A stretch of 64,000 nt of DNA from Streptomyces dioscori (GCF_003024195.1 NZ_KZ679046.1:1-64000); one strand, 5' to 3'; positions 1 through 8,835 are shown, counted from the first letter of the stretch. The notes: a model not told the origin generated them from the sequence alone. A program made the numbers and translations.

Positions 1-25
1 TGGGAGAGTAGGACGCCGCCGAACT
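1..25 (+). rRNA. 5S ribosomal RNA, 3' end only
   Basis: The first bases (tgggagagtaggacgccgcc followed by gaact) match the conserved 3' terminus of actinobacterial 5S rRNA, and a strong intrinsic terminator follows directly. The rest of the 5S gene and presumably the 16S-23S genes lie to the left of the window. The exact mature 3' end may differ by a few bases. Confidence 0.85.
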
Positions 26-36
26 AATATTGATGG

Positions 37-70
37 AAAAGCCCCCGCACTTCGGTGCGGGGGCTTTTTT
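37..70 (+). terminator. rRNA operon intrinsic terminator
   Basis: A perfect GC-rich stem (gcccccgcac / gtgcgggggc) closed by a TTCG tetraloop is preceded by AAAA and followed by six T residues. This is a textbook rho-independent terminator ending the rRNA transcript. Confidence 0.93.
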
Positions 71-172
71 GCGTTCCAGGACAGGGCCGGCCGAACCCCT
101 CCGCGCCCGGGGCGGATGGCTGAGGGTAGGGTCAGGGGGCATCGTTGGCTCGTTCCCACAGGAGGCCCCCGG

Positions 173-805
173 GTGGAGGTCCAGGAGACCCGCGTCCAGA
201 CAGACCGGGTCCTCACCATCCCGAACATCCTCAGCATGGCGCGCCTCGCGGGCGTACCGCTCTTTCTGTGGCTGATCCTCAGGCCGGAGTTCGGTGGGCC
301 CAACAGCGACGGCTGGGCGCTTCTGGTGCTCATGCTGAGCGGTATCAGCGACTATCTGGACGGCAAGCTCGCCCGGCGCTGGAACCAGATCAGCGGGCTC
401 GGCCGGCTGCTCGACCCCGCGGCCGACCGTCTCTACATCCTCTCGACCCTGCTCGGGCTCACCTGGCGCGAGATCCTGCCGCTGTGGCTGACCAGTGTGC
501 TGCTGGCGCGCGAGCTCGTTCTGCTCGTGATGGTGGGCATCCTCAGGCGGCACGGCTATCCGCCGCCACAGGTGAACTTCCTCGGGAAGGCTGCAACGTT
601 CAACTTGATGTACGCCTTCCCGTTGTTGCTGCTCAGTGACGGAAGTGGATGGCTTGCGTCACTCGCTGCTATTTTCGGATGGGCGTTCGCCGGATGGGGT
701 ACAACTCTGTATTGGTGGGCAGGGATCCTCTACGTGGTTCAGGTCCGCCGCCTTGTTCGTGCGGACAACCATGGCCGACTGAGCCCGCCCAATGGGCGGC
801 CGTAG
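173..805 (+). CDS. CDP-alcohol phosphatidyltransferase family membrane protein
   Basis: A membrane enzyme of about 210 residues of the CDP-alcohol phosphatidyltransferase family, which moves a phosphatidyl group from a CDP-activated lipid to an alcohol. The family signature DG-x2-AR-x8-G-x3-D-x3-D is intact in the first third (DGKLARR, then GRLLDPAAD); its aspartates bind the metal. Several hydrophobic segments follow. The GTG at 173 is chosen because AGGAGG sits 8 bases upstream; an ATG at 116 would add 19 low-quality residues. It is alone between the rRNA operon and the nucleotidyltransferase gene. The acceptor alcohol (glycerol phosphate, inositol phosphate or other) cannot be told from sequence alone. 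Confidence 0.85.
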   Translation: MEVQETRVQTDRVLTIPNILSMARLAGVPLFLWLILRPEFGGPNSDGWALLVLMLSGISDYLDGKLARRWNQISGLGRLLDPAADRLYILSTLLGLTWREILPLWLTSVLLARELVLLVMVGILRRHGYPPPQVNFLGKAATFNLMYAFPLLLLSDGSGWLASLAAIFGWAFAGWGTTLYWWAGILYVVQVRRLVRADNHGRLSPPNGRP

Positions 806-894
806 AGGTCTCTGATGGCCCGCAACGAGAATGTGCGGGACAATCTGACGGGTGAAGTCGGCTAGACCGTCTCTTCAAGGAGGACGCTTCCGAC

Positions 895-3390
895 ATGAAG
901 GCCGTCGTGATGGCCGGCGGCGAAGGCACACGCCTTCGCCCCATGACCTCAAGCATGCCCAAGCCGCTCCTGCCTGTGGCCAATCGCCCGATCATGGAGC
1001 ACGTGCTACGGCTGCTCAAGCGGCATGGGCTCAACGAAACCGTCGTCACCGTCCAGTTCCTGGCCTCGCTGGTCAAGAACTACTTCGGTGACGGTGAAGA
1101 GCTCGGTATGGAGCTCACCTATGCCAACGAGGAGAAGCCACTCGGTACTGCCGGCAGTGTCAAGAACGCCGAAGAGGCACTGAAGGACGACACGTTCCTC
1201 GTGATCTCCGGCGATGCCCTGACCGACTTCGACCTCACCGACCTCATCAACTTCCACAAGGAAAAGGGTGGGCTCGTAACGGTCTGTTTGACCCGCGTTC
1301 CCAATCCCCTTGAATTCGGCATCACCATTGTCGACGACGAGGGAAAGGTCGAGCGCTTTCTTGAGAAGCCGACCTGGGGTCAGGTCTTCTCGGACACGGT
1401 GAACACCGGAATTTATGTCATGGAGCCCGAGGTCTTCGACTATGTCGAGGCCGATGTCTCCGTCGACTGGTCCGGCGACGTCTTCCCTCAGCTGATGAAG
1501 GAGGGCAAGCCGATCTACGGCTATGTCGCCGAGGGCTACTGGGAAGACGTCGGCACGCACGAGAGCTATGTGAAGGCACAGGCCGATGTCCTGGAGGGCA
1601 AGGTCGACGTCGAGCTGGACGGCTTCGAGATATCGCCCGGAGTCTGGGTCGCCGAGGGCGCCGAGGTCCACCCCGACGCCGTACTGCGGGGGCCGCTGTA
1701 CATCGGGGACTACGCCAAGGTCGAGGCCGACGTCGAAATCCGCGAGCACACCGTGGTGGGCTCCAACGTCGTCGTGAAGACCGGCGCGTTCCTCCATAAA
1801 GCCGTACTGCACGACAACGTGTACATCGGTCAGCACAGCAATCTGCGCGGCTGTGTCATCGGCAAGAACACCGACATCATGCGCGCGGCGCGTATCGAGG
1901 ACGGCGCCGTCATCGGGGACGAGTGCCTCGTCGGCGAGGAATCGATCGTCCAGGGCAACGTACGGGTGTACCCGTTCAAGACCGTCGAGGCCGGCGCCTT
2001 CGTCAACACGTCGGTCATCTGGGAGTCCCGCGGCCAGGCCCACCTCTTCGGCGCCCGTGGCGTGACCGGGATCCTCAACGTCGAGATCACGCCCGAGCTG
2101 GCCGTGCGGCTGGCGGGGGCGTACGCGACGACCCTCAAGAAGGGGTCCACCGTCACAACGGCCCGTGACCACTCCCGAGGCGCTCGCGCGCTCAAGAGGG
2201 CGGTCATCTCCGCTCTGCAGGCCAGCGCCATGGACGTACGGGACCTGGAGAACGTACCGCTGCCGGTGGCGCGGCAGCAGACCGCGCGGGGCAGCGCCGG
2301 CGGGATCATGATCCGTACGACGCCCGGAGTTCCCGACTCCGTCGACATCATGTTCTTCGACGGGAACGGGGCGGACCTGTCCCAGGGGAGTCAGCGCAAG
2401 CTCGACCGGGTGTTCGCCCGGCAGGAGTACCGGCGCGCGTTCCCCGGTGAGATCGGGGATCTGCACTTCCCGGCCAGCGTCTTCGACTCGTACACCGGCT
2501 CCCTGCTCAGGAATGTCGATACGACCGGGATCGCCGACGCCGGGCTCAAGGTGGTCGTGGACGCCTCCAACGGCAGCGCCGGGCTGGTGCTGCCCAGTCT
2601 GCTGGGCAAGCTCGGGGTCGACGCGCTGACCATCAACCCGGGGCTCGACGAGTCGCGTCCCACGGAGACGGCGGACACCCGCCGGTCCGGGATGGTGCGG
2701 CTCGGCGAGATCGTGGCGTCCGCACGGGCCGCGTTCGGCGTGCGGTTCGACCCGGTCGGCGAGCGCCTGTCGCTCGTCGACGAGAAGGGCCGGATCATCG
2801 AGGACGACCGGGCGCTGCTCGTCATGCTCGACCTGGTGGCGGCCGAACGGCGCAGCGGGCGTGTGGCGTTGCCGGTGACCACCACGAGGATCGCCGAGCA
2901 GGTGGCGGCGTACCACGGGACGCAGGTCGACTGGACGACGACGTCTCCGGACGATCTGACGCGCGTAGGGCGCGAGGAGTCGACGATCTTCGGTGGTGAC
3001 GGGCGCGGCGGATTCATCATCCCCGAGTTCAGCAGCGTGTTCGACGGTACGGCGGCCTTCGTGCGGCTCATCGGTCTGGTGGCACGGACGCAGCTCACGC
3101 TCAGTCAGATCGACGCGCGGATTCCGCGGGCGCATGTCCTCAAGCGCGATCTCGCGACTCCCTGGGCGGTCAAGGGGCTGGTGATGCGGCGCGTGGTCGA
3201 AGCGGCCGGTGACCGGTTCGTCGACACGACCGACGGGGTGCGTGTCGTGGAGACCGACGGGCGCTGGGTGATGGTTCTGCCCGATCCGGCGGAAGCGGTC
3301 ACCCACCTGTGGGCCGAAGGGCCCGACGACGCCTCGGCGCAGGCCCTGCTCGACGAGTGGTCGTCGGTGGTGGACAGCGCCGGTCGCTGA
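895..3390 (+). CDS. sugar-1-phosphate nucleotidyltransferase fused to a phosphomutase-like domain (ManC/ManB-type annotation)
   Basis: An 831-residue fusion. Residues 1-230 are a nucleotidyltransferase with the pyrophosphorylase loop GGEGTRLRPMT. Residues 250-380 are a left-handed beta-helix of hexapeptide repeats. Residues 400-831 follow the alpha-D-phosphohexomutase fold. The first domain should make an NDP-sugar, annotated in Streptomyces as GDP-mannose for glycan or mycothiol-related metabolism. The mutase part looks catalytically degenerate: the usual TASHNP phosphoserine loop is replaced by RTTPGVPDS and the DGDxDR metal loop reads DPVGER. A clean AAGGAGG lies 14 bases before the ATG. 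This architecture is widespread in actinobacteria and the substrate is uncertain. Confidence 0.88.
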   Translation: MKAVVMAGGEGTRLRPMTSSMPKPLLPVANRPIMEHVLRLLKRHGLNETVVTVQFLASLVKNYFGDGEELGMELTYANEEKPLGTAGSVKNAEEALKDDTFLVISGDALTDFDLTDLINFHKEKGGLVTVCLTRVPNPLEFGITIVDDEGKVERFLEKPTWGQVFSDTVNTGIYVMEPEVFDYVEADVSVDWSGDVFPQLMKEGKPIYGYVAEGYWEDVGTHESYVKAQADVLEGKVDVELDGFEISPGVWVAEGAEVHPDAVLRGPLYIGDYAKVEADVEIREHTVVGSNVVVKTGAFLHKAVLHDNVYIGQHSNLRGCVIGKNTDIMRAARIEDGAVIGDECLVGEESIVQGNVRVYPFKTVEAGAFVNTSVIWESRGQAHLFGARGVTGILNVEITPELAVRLAGAYATTLKKGSTVTTARDHSRGARALKRAVISALQASAMDVRDLENVPLPVARQQTARGSAGGIMIRTTPGVPDSVDIMFFDGNGADLSQGSQRKLDRVFARQEYRRAFPGEIGDLHFPASVFDSYTGSLLRNVDTTGIADAGLKVVVDASNGSAGLVLPSLLGKLGVDALTINPGLDESRPTETADTRRSGMVRLGEIVASARAAFGVRFDPVGERLSLVDEKGRIIEDDRALLVMLDLVAAERRSGRVALPVTTTRIAEQVAAYHGTQVDWTTTSPDDLTRVGREESTIFGGDGRGGFIIPEFSSVFDGTAAFVRLIGLVARTQLTLSQIDARIPRAHVLKRDLATPWAVKGLVMRRVVEAAGDRFVDTTDGVRVVETDGRWVMVLPDPAEAVTHLWAEGPDDASAQALLDEWSSVVDSAGR

Positions 3391-3491
3391 GCAGCACACG
3401 CGCGTGCCGGACAGTGCCCCGAACCGGGCCTGTCCGGCACGTCGGTGGGGCCGTTCGGAGGTACAGGTCGCGACGTGCGACGATGTGCGGC

Positions 3492-4385
3492 ATGCCGCAG
3501 CAGCCCCCCGTTCGGAGCACCCCCACGCGCCCCTCGCGCCCGGACGCGTCCATGTCGCTGCTCACCAACGTGATGGACCACAGTCTTGACGAGGGGTACG
3601 CCGAGGCCGCTGCCCGGCGGAAGGCCGAAGGCACGGGCGGGATGCCCAAGAAGCTGTCGGCGAAGCTCGGTCTCGCGGCCGGTCTGGTGCTCGCGGCGCT
3701 GCTGGTGACCGTGGGCGCGGCGCAGGCGCGGATAGCGGCTCCGGTGGTCGCCAAGGAGCGCGAGGAGCTCATCGACCGCATCGACGGCGAGCAGTCTGCG
3801 GCCGAGGACCTTGAGGACGCCATCGACGAGCTCCGTGACGATGTCGGGGCCCGGCAGCGTGAGGCGTTGAAGAAGCACGGCGGTGACCAGGGCGAGCTGG
3901 TGGGGATCCTGTCCGGAGCCCTCGAAGTGCACGGTCCCGGTGTGAAGCTCGTCGTGGACGACGCGAAGGAAGCCGACCACGCCGGTGACGGGGACGCGCG
4001 GGAGACCTCGGGCTTCTCCGACACCGGGCGCGTACGCGACCGCGACATGCAGCGGGTCATCAACGGGCTGTGGGAGTCGGGCGCCGAGGCCGTCACCATC
4101 AACGGACAGCGGCTGACGGCCCTGTCCGCGATCAGGGCCGCGGGCGACGCGATACTGGTCGACAACAAGCCGCTGGTGCCCCCGTACACGGTGTTGGCCG
4201 TGGGGGACGGGGACCGGCTGCGCAGCAAGTTCCAGAACAGCGGGGACGGGCAGTATCTGCAGGCCCTGCACGAGAACTTCGGGATCAGGACCAGTATCTC
4301 CGCCGAGGACGAGGTCCGGCTGCCCGCAGCACCGAGTGTGATCGTACGAACAGCACAACCGAGCACAGAGAAAGGCACATCGTGA
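3492..4385 (+). CDS. DUF881 family membrane-anchored protein (first copy)
   Basis: A protein of about 297 residues with one N-terminal membrane segment (roughly residues 55-75, LGLAAGLVLAALLVTVGAAQ). A coiled-coil stretch rich in E, D and R follows, then the extracytoplasmic DUF881 domain with its characteristic GPGVKLVVDD and NGLWESGAEAVTINGQR segments. The function is unknown; DUF881 proteins sit with a small basic protein and FHA/cell-division genes throughout actinobacteria. The ATG at 3492 is chosen (an ATG at 3483 is also in frame); GGAGG lies at 3457-3461, further upstream than usual. The end overlaps the next gene by 4 bases (GTGA), so the two are probably translationally coupled. Confidence 0.82.
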   Translation: MPQQPPVRSTPTRPSRPDASMSLLTNVMDHSLDEGYAEAAARRKAEGTGGMPKKLSAKLGLAAGLVLAALLVTVGAAQARIAAPVVAKEREELIDRIDGEQSAAEDLEDAIDELRDDVGARQREALKKHGGDQGELVGILSGALEVHGPGVKLVVDDAKEADHAGDGDARETSGFSDTGRVRDRDMQRVINGLWESGAEAVTINGQRLTALSAIRAAGDAILVDNKPLVPPYTVLAVGDGDRLRSKFQNSGDGQYLQALHENFGIRTSISAEDEVRLPAAPSVIVRTAQPSTEKGTS

Positions 4386-4714
4386 TCGCCGTACTGGGCC
4401 TCGTCGTGGGAGTCGTGGCTGGATTGCTGGTCCGGCCCGAGGTTCCGGCGATGGTCGAGCCCTATCTTCCGATCGCCGTCGTCGCGGCGCTCGACGCCGT
4501 GTTCGGAGGTCTGCGGGCGATGCTCGACGGGATCTTCGACGACAAGGTCTTCGTGGTGTCGTTCCTGTCCAACGTCGTGGTGGCCGCGCTGATCGTCTTC
4601 CTGGGTGACAAGTTGGGCGTGGGCGCCCAGCTGTCCACGGGTGTCGTGGTCGTCCTGGGCATTCGCATCTTCTCCAACGCCGCCGCGATCCGCCGGCACG
4701 TCTTCCGGGCGTGA
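4382..4714 (+). CDS. small basic protein, DUF1290 family, integral membrane
   Basis: 110 residues with three strongly hydrophobic segments (about 1-20, 25-45 and 60-85), ending in a basic tail AAIRRHVFRA. This is the DUF1290/small basic protein family, of unknown function, almost always found between DUF881 genes. Starting at GTG 4382 it overlaps the upstream DUF881 gene by 4 bases, and the next DUF881 gene overlaps its own stop by 4 bases, giving a compact three-gene unit. The sandwich suggests that the three proteins form one envelope complex. Confidence 0.85.
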   Translation: MIAVLGLVVGVVAGLLVRPEVPAMVEPYLPIAVVAALDAVFGGLRAMLDGIFDDKVFVVSFLSNVVVAALIVFLGDKLGVGAQLSTGVVVVLGIRIFSNAAAIRRHVFRA

Positions 4715-5586
4715 GGCCGATGAGCAGCAACGACGAGACGCCGGGAACCTCCGAGAACCCGCTGCGCGAAGAACTGCCCGAAGAGGTCCGGACGAAGGCT
4801 CCGGAGGCGGCGCCTGTGCCCGGCGCCGAGCGGGCCGAGCAGGAACCGGCCGGGCCGGCCGGTCCCACCGGCCGTCAGCGCCTCGTGAACGGGCTGTGGC
4901 CGCCGCGGGTGTCCCGCGCGCAACTCATCGTCGCGCTGCTGCTGTTCGGCCTCGGATTCGGCCTGGCCGTCCAGGTCGCGTCCAACAGCGACAGCGACGG
5001 CGCCCTGCGCGGCGCACGCCAGGAGGACCTCGTACGCATCCTCGATGAACTCGACGACCGTACACAGCGTCTGGAAGAGGAGAAGCAGGGGCTGGAGGAT
5101 CAGCGCACCGAGCTGGAGAACAGCTCGGACCAGGCCGAGGAGGCCCGCAAGCAGACGGTCGAGAAGGAGAAACAACTCGGCATTCTGGCGGGCACCGTGG
5201 CGGCGCAGGGCCCCGGCATCACGCTGACGATCGACGACGGGAAAGGGACGGTCGAGGCCGACATGCTGCTCGACGCGGTCCAGGAGCTCCGTGCGGCGGG
5301 CGCTGAGGCGATCCAGGTCAATGGCGTGCGGATCGTCGCGGGCACCTATCTGACTGATGTGAGCGGGGGAGTCGCCGTGGACGGGAACAAGATCAGCTCC
5401 CCGTATCGTTTCAAGGTCATCGGCAAACCTCAGGACCTCGAACCGGCGCTCAACATCCCTGGCGGAGTGGTGCAGACTTTGGAGAAGGAGCAGGCCACTG
5501 TCACGGTGGAGCGCTCGGACAAGATCGTCGTGGACGCCTTGCGACCCGCCGAGCAGCCTGACTACGCTCGGTCGTCCTCCCAGTGA
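4711..5586 (+). CDS. DUF881 family membrane-anchored protein (second copy)
   Basis: 291 residues: an acidic, disordered N-terminus, a single membrane span near residues 70-90 (LIVALLLFGLGFGLAVQV), a long coiled coil (residues about 100-155, EEEKQGLEDQ and similar), then a DUF881 domain with GPGITLTIDDG and AGAEAIQVNGVR. It is a paralogue of the protein two genes upstream. GTG 4711 overlaps the stop of the DUF1290 gene; an ATG at 4720 is the alternative start. The predicted topology is N-in with the coiled coil and domain outside. Its biochemical role is unknown. Confidence 0.82.
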   Translation: MRPMSSNDETPGTSENPLREELPEEVRTKAPEAAPVPGAERAEQEPAGPAGPTGRQRLVNGLWPPRVSRAQLIVALLLFGLGFGLAVQVASNSDSDGALRGARQEDLVRILDELDDRTQRLEEEKQGLEDQRTELENSSDQAEEARKQTVEKEKQLGILAGTVAAQGPGITLTIDDGKGTVEADMLLDAVQELRAAGAEAIQVNGVRIVAGTYLTDVSGGVAVDGNKISSPYRFKVIGKPQDLEPALNIPGGVVQTLEKEQATVTVERSDKIVVDALRPAEQPDYARSSSQ

Positions 5587-5776
5587 ACCGGGGGCGCTTG
5601 GAGGTGGCTCTCCGAGGGCATGAGCTTGCGGGGGGTCGACGCACCGAATGGGTGGTGCGTGGTGGAAACTGTCTGGTGGATACGGACGTTGTGAGGGTGT
5701 CCGGCTCGACCGGTGTGTGCAATCAGGGTTCGTCCTGCCCCACGGGCGGGTCTGTTTCGGTCAAGGGGAATCGCCC

Positions 5777-6619
5777 GTGAAGTTGTTTGCGAAGTTGTTC
5801 GGCAAGAGCGCACGAGAGGGCAGCGACAACGCCACTGCCCGGCATCGCGCACCGCGCCCCGCTGAAGGCGAGGAGCAGGGGGACCGCCCGCTGTTCCGGG
5901 ACCAGGTGGGTGGGCCGCCCGGTGACATTTCCGGTGGTCAGGGCGCGCCGTCTGTTGACCCTGCCCAGTCGGGGCGCATAGGTTTCGGGGATCCGTCAAC
6001 CTCAGGTGCGGGTGGAGGTTTCGGCTCCGACCCGTACGCGTCCAATACCCCGGCGGGGCAGCCGCGGCAGGAGGATCCGTCCATGTCGGCCCTGGTGTGT
6101 ACGAGGTGCGGTAACCGCAACGCGGAAGCGAGTCGCTTCTGCTCCAACTGTGGTGCGCCGTTGCGGGCCGGGGCGACCCCGGAGCGTCCGTCGGAGACCA
6201 CCTCGACGATCTCCATCTCCGGTCTTGAGGCCTACGATGCCGAGGCCACCGGCCAGACGCAGATGCCGATGCTGTCTCCCGAGGCGCAGGCCGCCGTCGA
6301 CGCCCTGCCCCTCGGCTCGGCGCTCCTGGTGGTGCGGCGGGGGCCCAACTCGGGCAGCCGCTTCCTGCTGGACGGCGATCTGACGACCGCCGGCCGTCAT
6401 CCGCAGAGCGACATCTTCCTGGACGACGTGACCGTGTCGCGCCGCCATGTGGAGTTCCGCCGTGAGCCCGACGGTTCGTTCACGGTGGCGGACGTCGGCA
6501 GCCTCAACGGCACGTACGTCAACCGGGAGCGCATCGACCGGGTCCCCCTGTCGAACGGTGACGAGGTGCAGATCGGCAAGTACCGGCTGGTCTTCTACGC
6601 GAGCCAGCGGGGCATCTGA
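5777..6619 (+). CDS. garA: GarA/OdhI-like FHA-domain regulator with zinc ribbon
   Basis: 280 residues. An unstructured N-terminal 100 residues is followed by a zinc ribbon (C108, C111, C122, C125). Next is the phospho-acceptor motif ETTS at about 140-143, then a C-terminal FHA domain (GRHPQSDIFLDD, SRRH, GSLNGTYVN). GarA of Mycobacterium and OdhI of Corynebacterium are phosphorylated on this ETTS motif by PknG/PknB, and the unphosphorylated form inhibits 2-oxoglutarate dehydrogenase and controls glutamate metabolism. The zinc ribbon and N-terminal extension make this longer than the roughly 150-residue mycobacterial protein. GTG 5777 has AAGGGGA upstream. The same order FHA-MerR-nuclease-MerR occurs in corynebacteria, supporting orthology. 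Confidence 0.85.
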   Translation: MKLFAKLFGKSAREGSDNATARHRAPRPAEGEEQGDRPLFRDQVGGPPGDISGGQGAPSVDPAQSGRIGFGDPSTSGAGGGFGSDPYASNTPAGQPRQEDPSMSALVCTRCGNRNAEASRFCSNCGAPLRAGATPERPSETTSTISISGLEAYDAEATGQTQMPMLSPEAQAAVDALPLGSALLVVRRGPNSGSRFLLDGDLTTAGRHPQSDIFLDDVTVSRRHVEFRREPDGSFTVADVGSLNGTYVNRERIDRVPLSNGDEVQIGKYRLVFYASQRGI

Positions 6620-6662
6620 CCCTCCCCCAGACTTTGTCCGGGGAGACCCCCAGGGAAGGTCC

Positions 6663-7397
6663 ATGCTTCGAACACCGAGCGGCGGTGCCGGACACGGCGC
6701 CGCCGCCACGGACCACGGACTGATGAGCATCGGCACGGTGCTGAACGTGCTCCGTGATGAATTTCCCGAGGTCACCGTCTCCAAGATTCGTTTCCTGGAG
6801 TCCGAGGGCCTCATCGAGCCGCAGCGCACCCCCTCGGGATACCGCAAGTTCAGCGAGGACGACGTCGAGCGCCTCGGACACGTCCTGAGGATGCAGCGGG
6901 ACCACTATCTGCCTCTGAAGGTCATCCGTGAGCACCTGGACGCCATGGGGCGCGGAGAGGCGGCTCCTCTGCCCTCCGTGGGGCGCCAGCGCGACGGTGA
7001 GGCGCTGAGCGAGCCGGAAGGGCCTGTCGTCGCCCGCATCGGGCGGGCCGAGCTGCTGGCCGCCGCCGAGATCGGTGAGCAGGAGCTCGCCGAGTGGGAG
7101 TCGTACGGGCTCATCACCCCGCTCCTGGACGGGGTGTACGACGCCGAGGCGGTGACCGTCGCCGGACTGGTCCTGGAACTGGGGCGGTTCGGGATCGAGC
7201 CGCGGCATCTGCGCGCCGTGAAAGCCGCCGCCGACCGCGAGGCCGGCCTGGTGGACCAGGTCGTGGCGCCCCTGCGGCTGCACCGCAACCCGCAGACCAG
7301 GGCACACGCGCAGGAGCGCACCAAGGAGCTGGCGGGACTCGCCGTGAAGCTGCACGCAGCCCTGGTGCAGTCGGCTCTCGGGGTACGGCTTCCCTGA
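6663..7397 (+). CDS. ftsR: MerR-family regulator, FtsR-like
   Basis: 244 residues with an N-terminal MerR winged helix (MSIGTVLNVL, VTVSKIRFLESEGLI, SGYRKFSEDDVERL) and an alpha-helical C-terminal half. Its position directly after the GarA/OdhI gene and before the bifunctional nuclease matches FtsR of Corynebacterium, a regulator of ftsZ, so the same role is inferred here. ATG 6663 has GGAAGG 3-8 bases upstream; an internal ATG at 6723 would also leave the whole MerR domain. No metal-binding cysteine set typical of metal-sensing MerR proteins is present. Confidence 0.8.
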   Translation: MLRTPSGGAGHGAAATDHGLMSIGTVLNVLRDEFPEVTVSKIRFLESEGLIEPQRTPSGYRKFSEDDVERLGHVLRMQRDHYLPLKVIREHLDAMGRGEAAPLPSVGRQRDGEALSEPEGPVVARIGRAELLAAAEIGEQELAEWESYGLITPLLDGVYDAEAVTVAGLVLELGRFGIEPRHLRAVKAAADREAGLVDQVVAPLRLHRNPQTRAHAQERTKELAGLAVKLHAALVQSALGVRLP

Positions 7398-7496
7398 CCC
7401 GGCGACCCGCGCGGACGCAGGACGTGGAACGTGGGATAGGGCACCCATTCCGTGCTCGACTACCCAAAGGTGCCGGGCACGGCCTAGGGTTGCTGT

Positions 7497-7970
7497 GTGA
7501 ACGAGCTCGACGTCGTAGGTGTCCGGGTCGAAATGCCCTCCAACCAACCGATCGTGCTCCTGCGTGAAGTGGGAGGCGACCGTTACCTCCCCATCTGGAT
7601 CGGTCCGGGGGAGGCGACGGCGATCGCCTTCGCGCAGCAGGGCATGGCCCCCGCGCGACCGCTGACCCACGATCTGTTCAAGGACGTGCTGGAGGCCGTC
7701 GGCCAGGAGCTGACCGAAGTGCGCATCACCGACCTGCGGGAGGGCGTCTTCTACGCGGAGCTGGTGTTCGCCAGTGGAGTCGAGGTGAGCGCGCGGCCGT
7801 CCGACGCCATAGCGCTGGCCCTGCGCACCGGGACGCCCATTTACGGCAGCGACGGCGTCCTGGACGACGCCGGCATCGCGATCCCGGACGAGCAGGAGGA
7901 CGAGGTGGAGAAGTTCCGCGAGTTCCTCGACCAGATCTCGCCCGAGGACTTCGGGACCAACAGCCAGTGA
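7497..7970 (+). CDS. bifunctional nuclease family protein (DUF151/BFN)
   Basis: 157 residues covering the BFN domain (NELDVVGVRVEMPSNQPIVLL, PIWIGPGEATAIA, RPSDAIALALR) with an acidic C-terminal tail. Plant members of this family have DNase and RNase activity, while the bacterial role is not settled. The GTG start at 7497 has no Shine-Dalgarno, and a TAGGGT -10-like hexamer lies 7 bases upstream, so a leaderless transcript is plausible. It sits between two MerR genes in a conserved actinobacterial order. Confidence 0.87.
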   Translation: MNELDVVGVRVEMPSNQPIVLLREVGGDRYLPIWIGPGEATAIAFAQQGMAPARPLTHDLFKDVLEAVGQELTEVRITDLREGVFYAELVFASGVEVSARPSDAIALALRTGTPIYGSDGVLDDAGIAIPDEQEDEVEKFREFLDQISPEDFGTNSQ

Positions 7971-8106
7971 CGGCCCGACAGCCGAAGGTGGCGCGAGAAG
8001 GCGCTCGGTGACCCTCCGGGGCCGTCGGACGACGGGCCGTGCGGCCACCGTCCCGAGAGCATTCGGCTAGCCTTTCCCCGCAGTGGGGCACGGGAAACCA
8101 CTCTCA

Positions 8107-8121
8107 GGGTGATTATCACCC
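8107..8121. promoter_or_regulatory. 15-bp palindrome upstream of the second MerR promoter
   Basis: gggtgattatcaccc is a perfect inverted repeat (GGGTGAT-t-ATCACCC) lying 22 bases before the -35 element of the following promoter. It is a candidate operator for a dimeric regulator, possibly the adjacent MerR protein. MerR proteins usually bind between -35 and -10, so autoregulation is only a possibility. Confidence 0.45.
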
Positions 8122-8143
8122 GGCGTGCCGAGTGTGGCGATCG

Positions 8144-8172
8144 TTGACGAGCCCCTGGTGACTGCCTACCGT
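8144..8172 (+). promoter_or_regulatory. vegetative-type promoter for the second MerR gene
   Basis: TTGACG at 8144-8149 and TACCGT at 8167-8172 are separated by 17 bases, a good match to HrdB-type promoters. The predicted start near 8179 leaves a leader of about 24 bases containing GGAGG at 8193-8197 before GTG 8203. Confidence 0.65.
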
Positions 8173-8202
8173 CGAGAAGGCAGGTCAAGGACGGAGGTCG
8201 GC

Positions 8203-8835
8203 GTGAGAAGCAGCGGCGACGGTACGGCTGGGGGTGTTCCCGGACGCGGTCTGGGGGACAGTGGCCCGTACCCGCTTCACAGCAGCGCGGCCGATCACGT
8301 ACAGCGGCCGACGGCGGTGCCGGGGGACGGCGAGGTGGCGTCCGAGGAGATCGGCTATCGCGGGCCCACGGCCTGCGCGGCCGCCGGGATCACCTATCGG
8401 CAGTTGGACTACTGGGCGCGCACCGGCCTGGTCGAGCCGAGTGTGCGGCCCGCCCACGGGTCGGGGACGCAGCGGCTCTACAGCTTCCGGGACGTGGTCG
8501 TCCTGAAGATCGTCAAGCGGTTCCTCGACACGGGGGTCTCGCTGCAGAACATCCGCACCACGGTCCAGCACCTCAAGGAGCGTGGCTCCTGCGACCTGGA
8601 GCGGATGACGCTGATGAGCGACGGCGCGACGGTCTACGAGTGTTCCTCGCCCGACGAGGTCCACGCCCTTCTCCAGGGCGGCCAGGGCATCTTCGGCATC
8701 GCCGTGGGCGTGGTGTGGCGGGACGTCGAGGGCGCGCTCTCGCAGCTGCACGGAGAGCGGGTGGACACGGGCGAGACGCTCGTCGGGACCAATCCGGCGG
8801 ACGAGCTGGCCCGGCGCCGCAACCGGGCGGTCTGA
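8203..8835 (+). CDS. MerR-family transcriptional regulator
   Basis: 210 residues. The MerR DNA-binding domain starts after a disordered N-terminal 50 residues (YRGPTACAAAGITYRQLDYW, RLYSFRDVVVLKIV), with a dimerisation helix (SLQNIRTTVQHLKE) and a C-terminal DUF-like half. It follows the bifunctional nuclease as in corynebacteria, where this second MerR gene is uncharacterised. GTG 8203 has GGAGG 6-10 bases upstream and its own promoter. No ligand-binding residues typical of metal or drug sensors are apparent, so the effector is unknown. Confidence 0.85.
   Translation: MRSSGDGTAGGVPGRGLGDSGPYPLHSSAADHVQRPTAVPGDGEVASEEIGYRGPTACAAAGITYRQLDYWARTGLVEPSVRPAHGSGTQRLYSFRDVVVLKIVKRFLDTGVSLQNIRTTVQHLKERGSCDLERMTLMSDGATVYECSSPDEVHALLQGGQGIFGIAVGVVWRDVEGALSQLHGERVDTGETLVGTNPADELARRRNRAV

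Noticed and set aside
1006..3399. 797-codon minus-strand frame opposite the nucleotidyltransferase fusion
   Set aside because: Shadow frame with no recognisable fold; the plus strand encodes clear catalytic motifs.
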